Of a stretch of DNA of 6,011 bases, positions 4,550-6,011 are shown piece after piece (the first letter of the stretch is position 1; every line of letters begins with the position of its first letter). The DNA is taken from NCBI GenBank assembly GCA_012728465.1, contig JAAYFB010000069.1, positions 1-6,011 of the forward strand, in the 5' to 3' direction. The DNA comes from Proteiniphilum sp. Lineage in GTDB: Bacteria > Bacteroidota > Bacteroidia > Bacteroidales > Dysgonomonadaceae. A model generated the notes under the pieces. That model searched no databases. It was not told the DNA's origin and was given only the letters and a program-made list of their open reading frames with translations. The position numbers and the translations under genes were made by a program.

Positions 4550-6011
4550 ATGAACTTATCAGAATTAAGTATCAATCGACCAGTTCTGGCAACTGTATTG
4601 GTATTAATAATTATCATATTTGGATTTATAGGCTACACAAGTCTTGCCGTTAGGGAATTTCCCAGCGTAGATAATCCCATTATCACCGTATCAGTATCAT
4701 ATCCTGGAGCAAATGCAGATGTTATTGAGAATCAAATAACAGAACCATTGGAGCAAAACATTAATGGCATTCCAGGCATTCGTTCACTGATGAGTCAAAG
4801 TAGTCAAGGCTCGTCTCGAATCACTGTTGAGTTTGAACTTAGTGTAGATATGGAGACTGCGGCAAATGATGTGCGTGACAAAGTTTCACGTGCTCAACGA
4901 TATTTGCCACGCGATGCTGACCCCCCAACGGTAGCAAAGGCTGATGCTGATGCCGACCCCATCATGCAAATAACAGTGGAGAGCCCTACTCGAAATTTAC
5001 TTGAGCTTTCGGAAATTGCAGAACTAACAGTTAAGGAGCGTTTGCAAACAATTTCTAATGTTAGTGCTGTTGAAATATGGGGCGAGAATAGATACTCGAT
5101 GCGCTTATGGCTTGACCCTGTGCGTATGGCTGCATATAATATTACTCCTATGGATGTAAAGAATGCACTTGACAGAGAGAACATTGAGTTGCCTGCAGGA
5201 AGCATCGAAGGAGACCAAATAGAACAGGCCATTAGAACTATGGGTTTGATGCAAACGCCTGTAGAGTTTAACAATATGGTTATTATCGAAGACGATTATC
5301 GTATTGTTAGATTTGGAGACATTGGCACTGCTGAGCTTGATAGTGAAAACAGAAAGAGTTTGATGAAACGCAATGGTTTTCCGATGGTTAGTTGTGTAAT
5401 AATACCACAACCTGGAGCAAACCAAATTGTGATTGCTGACGAGGTGAAAAATCGTATTGAGCAAATGAGGAAAGACCTTCCTGATGATGTAACAATAGGT
5501 GTGGCATTCGACAATACTCAGTTCATACGTGCATCGATTAGCGAGGTGCAAAACACAGTACTAGTGGCCTTTATTCTTGTAGTAATCATTATATTTATAT
5601 TCTTACGCAACTTCAGAGTAACACTTATCCCCACCCTAGTAATCCCTATTTCATTAATTGGTACATTCTTTATAATGTACTTGGCAGGATTTTCAATCAA
5701 CGTTTTATCGATGCTTGCTGTTGTTCTATCAGTAGGCTTGGTTGTGGATGATGCCATTGTAGTAGTAGAGAATATATACTTGAAAGTAGAACAAGGCAAG
5801 TCTCCACGCGAGGCATCAATCGAGGGCTCTAAAGAGATATTCTTTGCTGTAATATCAACAACAATTACTTTAGTGGCCATCTTCTTTCCCATTATTTTTC
5901 TAGAGGGGATGACGGGTCGATTGTTCCGTGAGTTTAGTATTGTAATTTCGGGAGCTGTTATTATATCTTCATTTGTGGCGTTATCATTTGTTCCAATGCT
6001 ATCATCAAAAC
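4550..6011 (+). CDS. HAE-1 family RND inner-membrane efflux transporter, 3' end cut off by the window
   Basis: The frame opens at ATG 4550 and is open to the right edge: 487 codons, a little under half of the usual 1,020-1,050 residues. The start MNLSELSINRPVLATV is typical of the family, with TM1 at about 12-31. The porter (pore) domain follows at about 37-330, containing SYPGANADVIE (50-60) and ADADADPIM (131-139). TM2 to TM6 lie at about 336-353, 358-378, 386-408, 433-452 and 463-483. TM4 carries GLVVDDAIVVVENI with D400-D401, equivalent to the proton-relay Asp pair D407/D408 of E. coli AcrB, so proton-driven antiport is expected. The N-terminal half shows no frameshift. It probably exports drugs, detergents or metabolites together with the adaptor and a TolC-like channel encoded elsewhere or downstream. 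It is not a heavy-metal (HME) type judging by the TM4 motif. Confidence 0.95.
   Translation, partial: MNLSELSINRPVLATVLVLIIIIFGFIGYTSLAVREFPSVDNPIITVSVSYPGANADVIENQITEPLEQNINGIPGIRSLMSQSSQGSSRITVEFELSVDMETAANDVRDKVSRAQRYLPRDADPPTVAKADADADPIMQITVESPTRNLLELSEIAELTVKERLQTISNVSAVEIWGENRYSMRLWLDPVRMAAYNITPMDVKNALDRENIELPAGSIEGDQIEQAIRTMGLMQTPVEFNNMVIIEDDYRIVRFGDIGTAELDSENRKSLMKRNGFPMVSCVIIPQPGANQIVIADEVKNRIEQMRKDLPDDVTIGVAFDNTQFIRASISEVQNTVLVAFILVVIIIFIFLRNFRVTLIPTLVIPISLIGTFFIMYLAGFSINVLSMLAVVLSVGLVVDDAIVVVENIYLKVEQGKSPREASIEGSKEIFFAVISTTITLVAIFFPIIFLEGMTGRLFREFSIVISGAVIISSFVALSFVPMLSSK

Noticed and set aside
4894..5892. Several minus-strand open frames of 72-148 codons
   Set aside because: They are antisense shadows of the RND transporter, whose plus-strand frame is continuous and carries the family motifs.

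Overview
The window looks like chromosomal DNA from a member of the Bacteroidota, most likely the order Bacteroidales. It is AT-rich, and its genes lack Shine-Dalgarno sequences. The best promoter candidates fit the Bacteroidota form (TTTG at -33, TAnnTTTG at -7). The gene content also fits: a GH76 alpha-mannanase-type enzyme, an Lrp/AsnC regulator, an M20 amidohydrolase and an RND efflux pair. No species can be named from the sequence alone.

Left part (1-2543, all minus strand, read right to left): an M20-family amidohydrolase (1347-2543), then an Lrp/AsnC regulator (786-1256), then a GH76 glycoside hydrolase (3-761) that runs off the left edge. The regulator has its own candidate promoter in the 90 bp behind the amidohydrolase, with an inverted repeat around the -7 element. 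The GH76 start lies 24 bp after the regulator stop, so the two may be co-transcribed.

Middle (2544-3435, about 890 bp between divergent genes): a good -7 element for the amidohydrolase; a 31-codon minus-strand fragment resembling the last strands of an outer-membrane beta-barrel; and a tandem array of about eight units with a 42-bp period (about 2872-3234). Each array unit carries a 14-16 bp palindrome at the same phase. The arm sequences differ between units, but several stay self-complementary, so the arms appear to covary. The array does not match any element I recognise and is the main unexplained feature. To its right are a short hairpin, a direct repeat ATCGAYTA spaced 21 bp, and the efflux promoter with CTAATC/GATTAG inverted elements.

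Right part (3436-6011, plus strand): a periplasmic adaptor (membrane fusion protein, 3436-4545), followed 4 bp later by an HAE-1 type RND inner-membrane transporter (4550 to beyond the right edge, 487 codons seen). Together they form the inner-membrane and periplasmic parts of a tripartite efflux pump. No TolC-type outer-membrane channel is in view.
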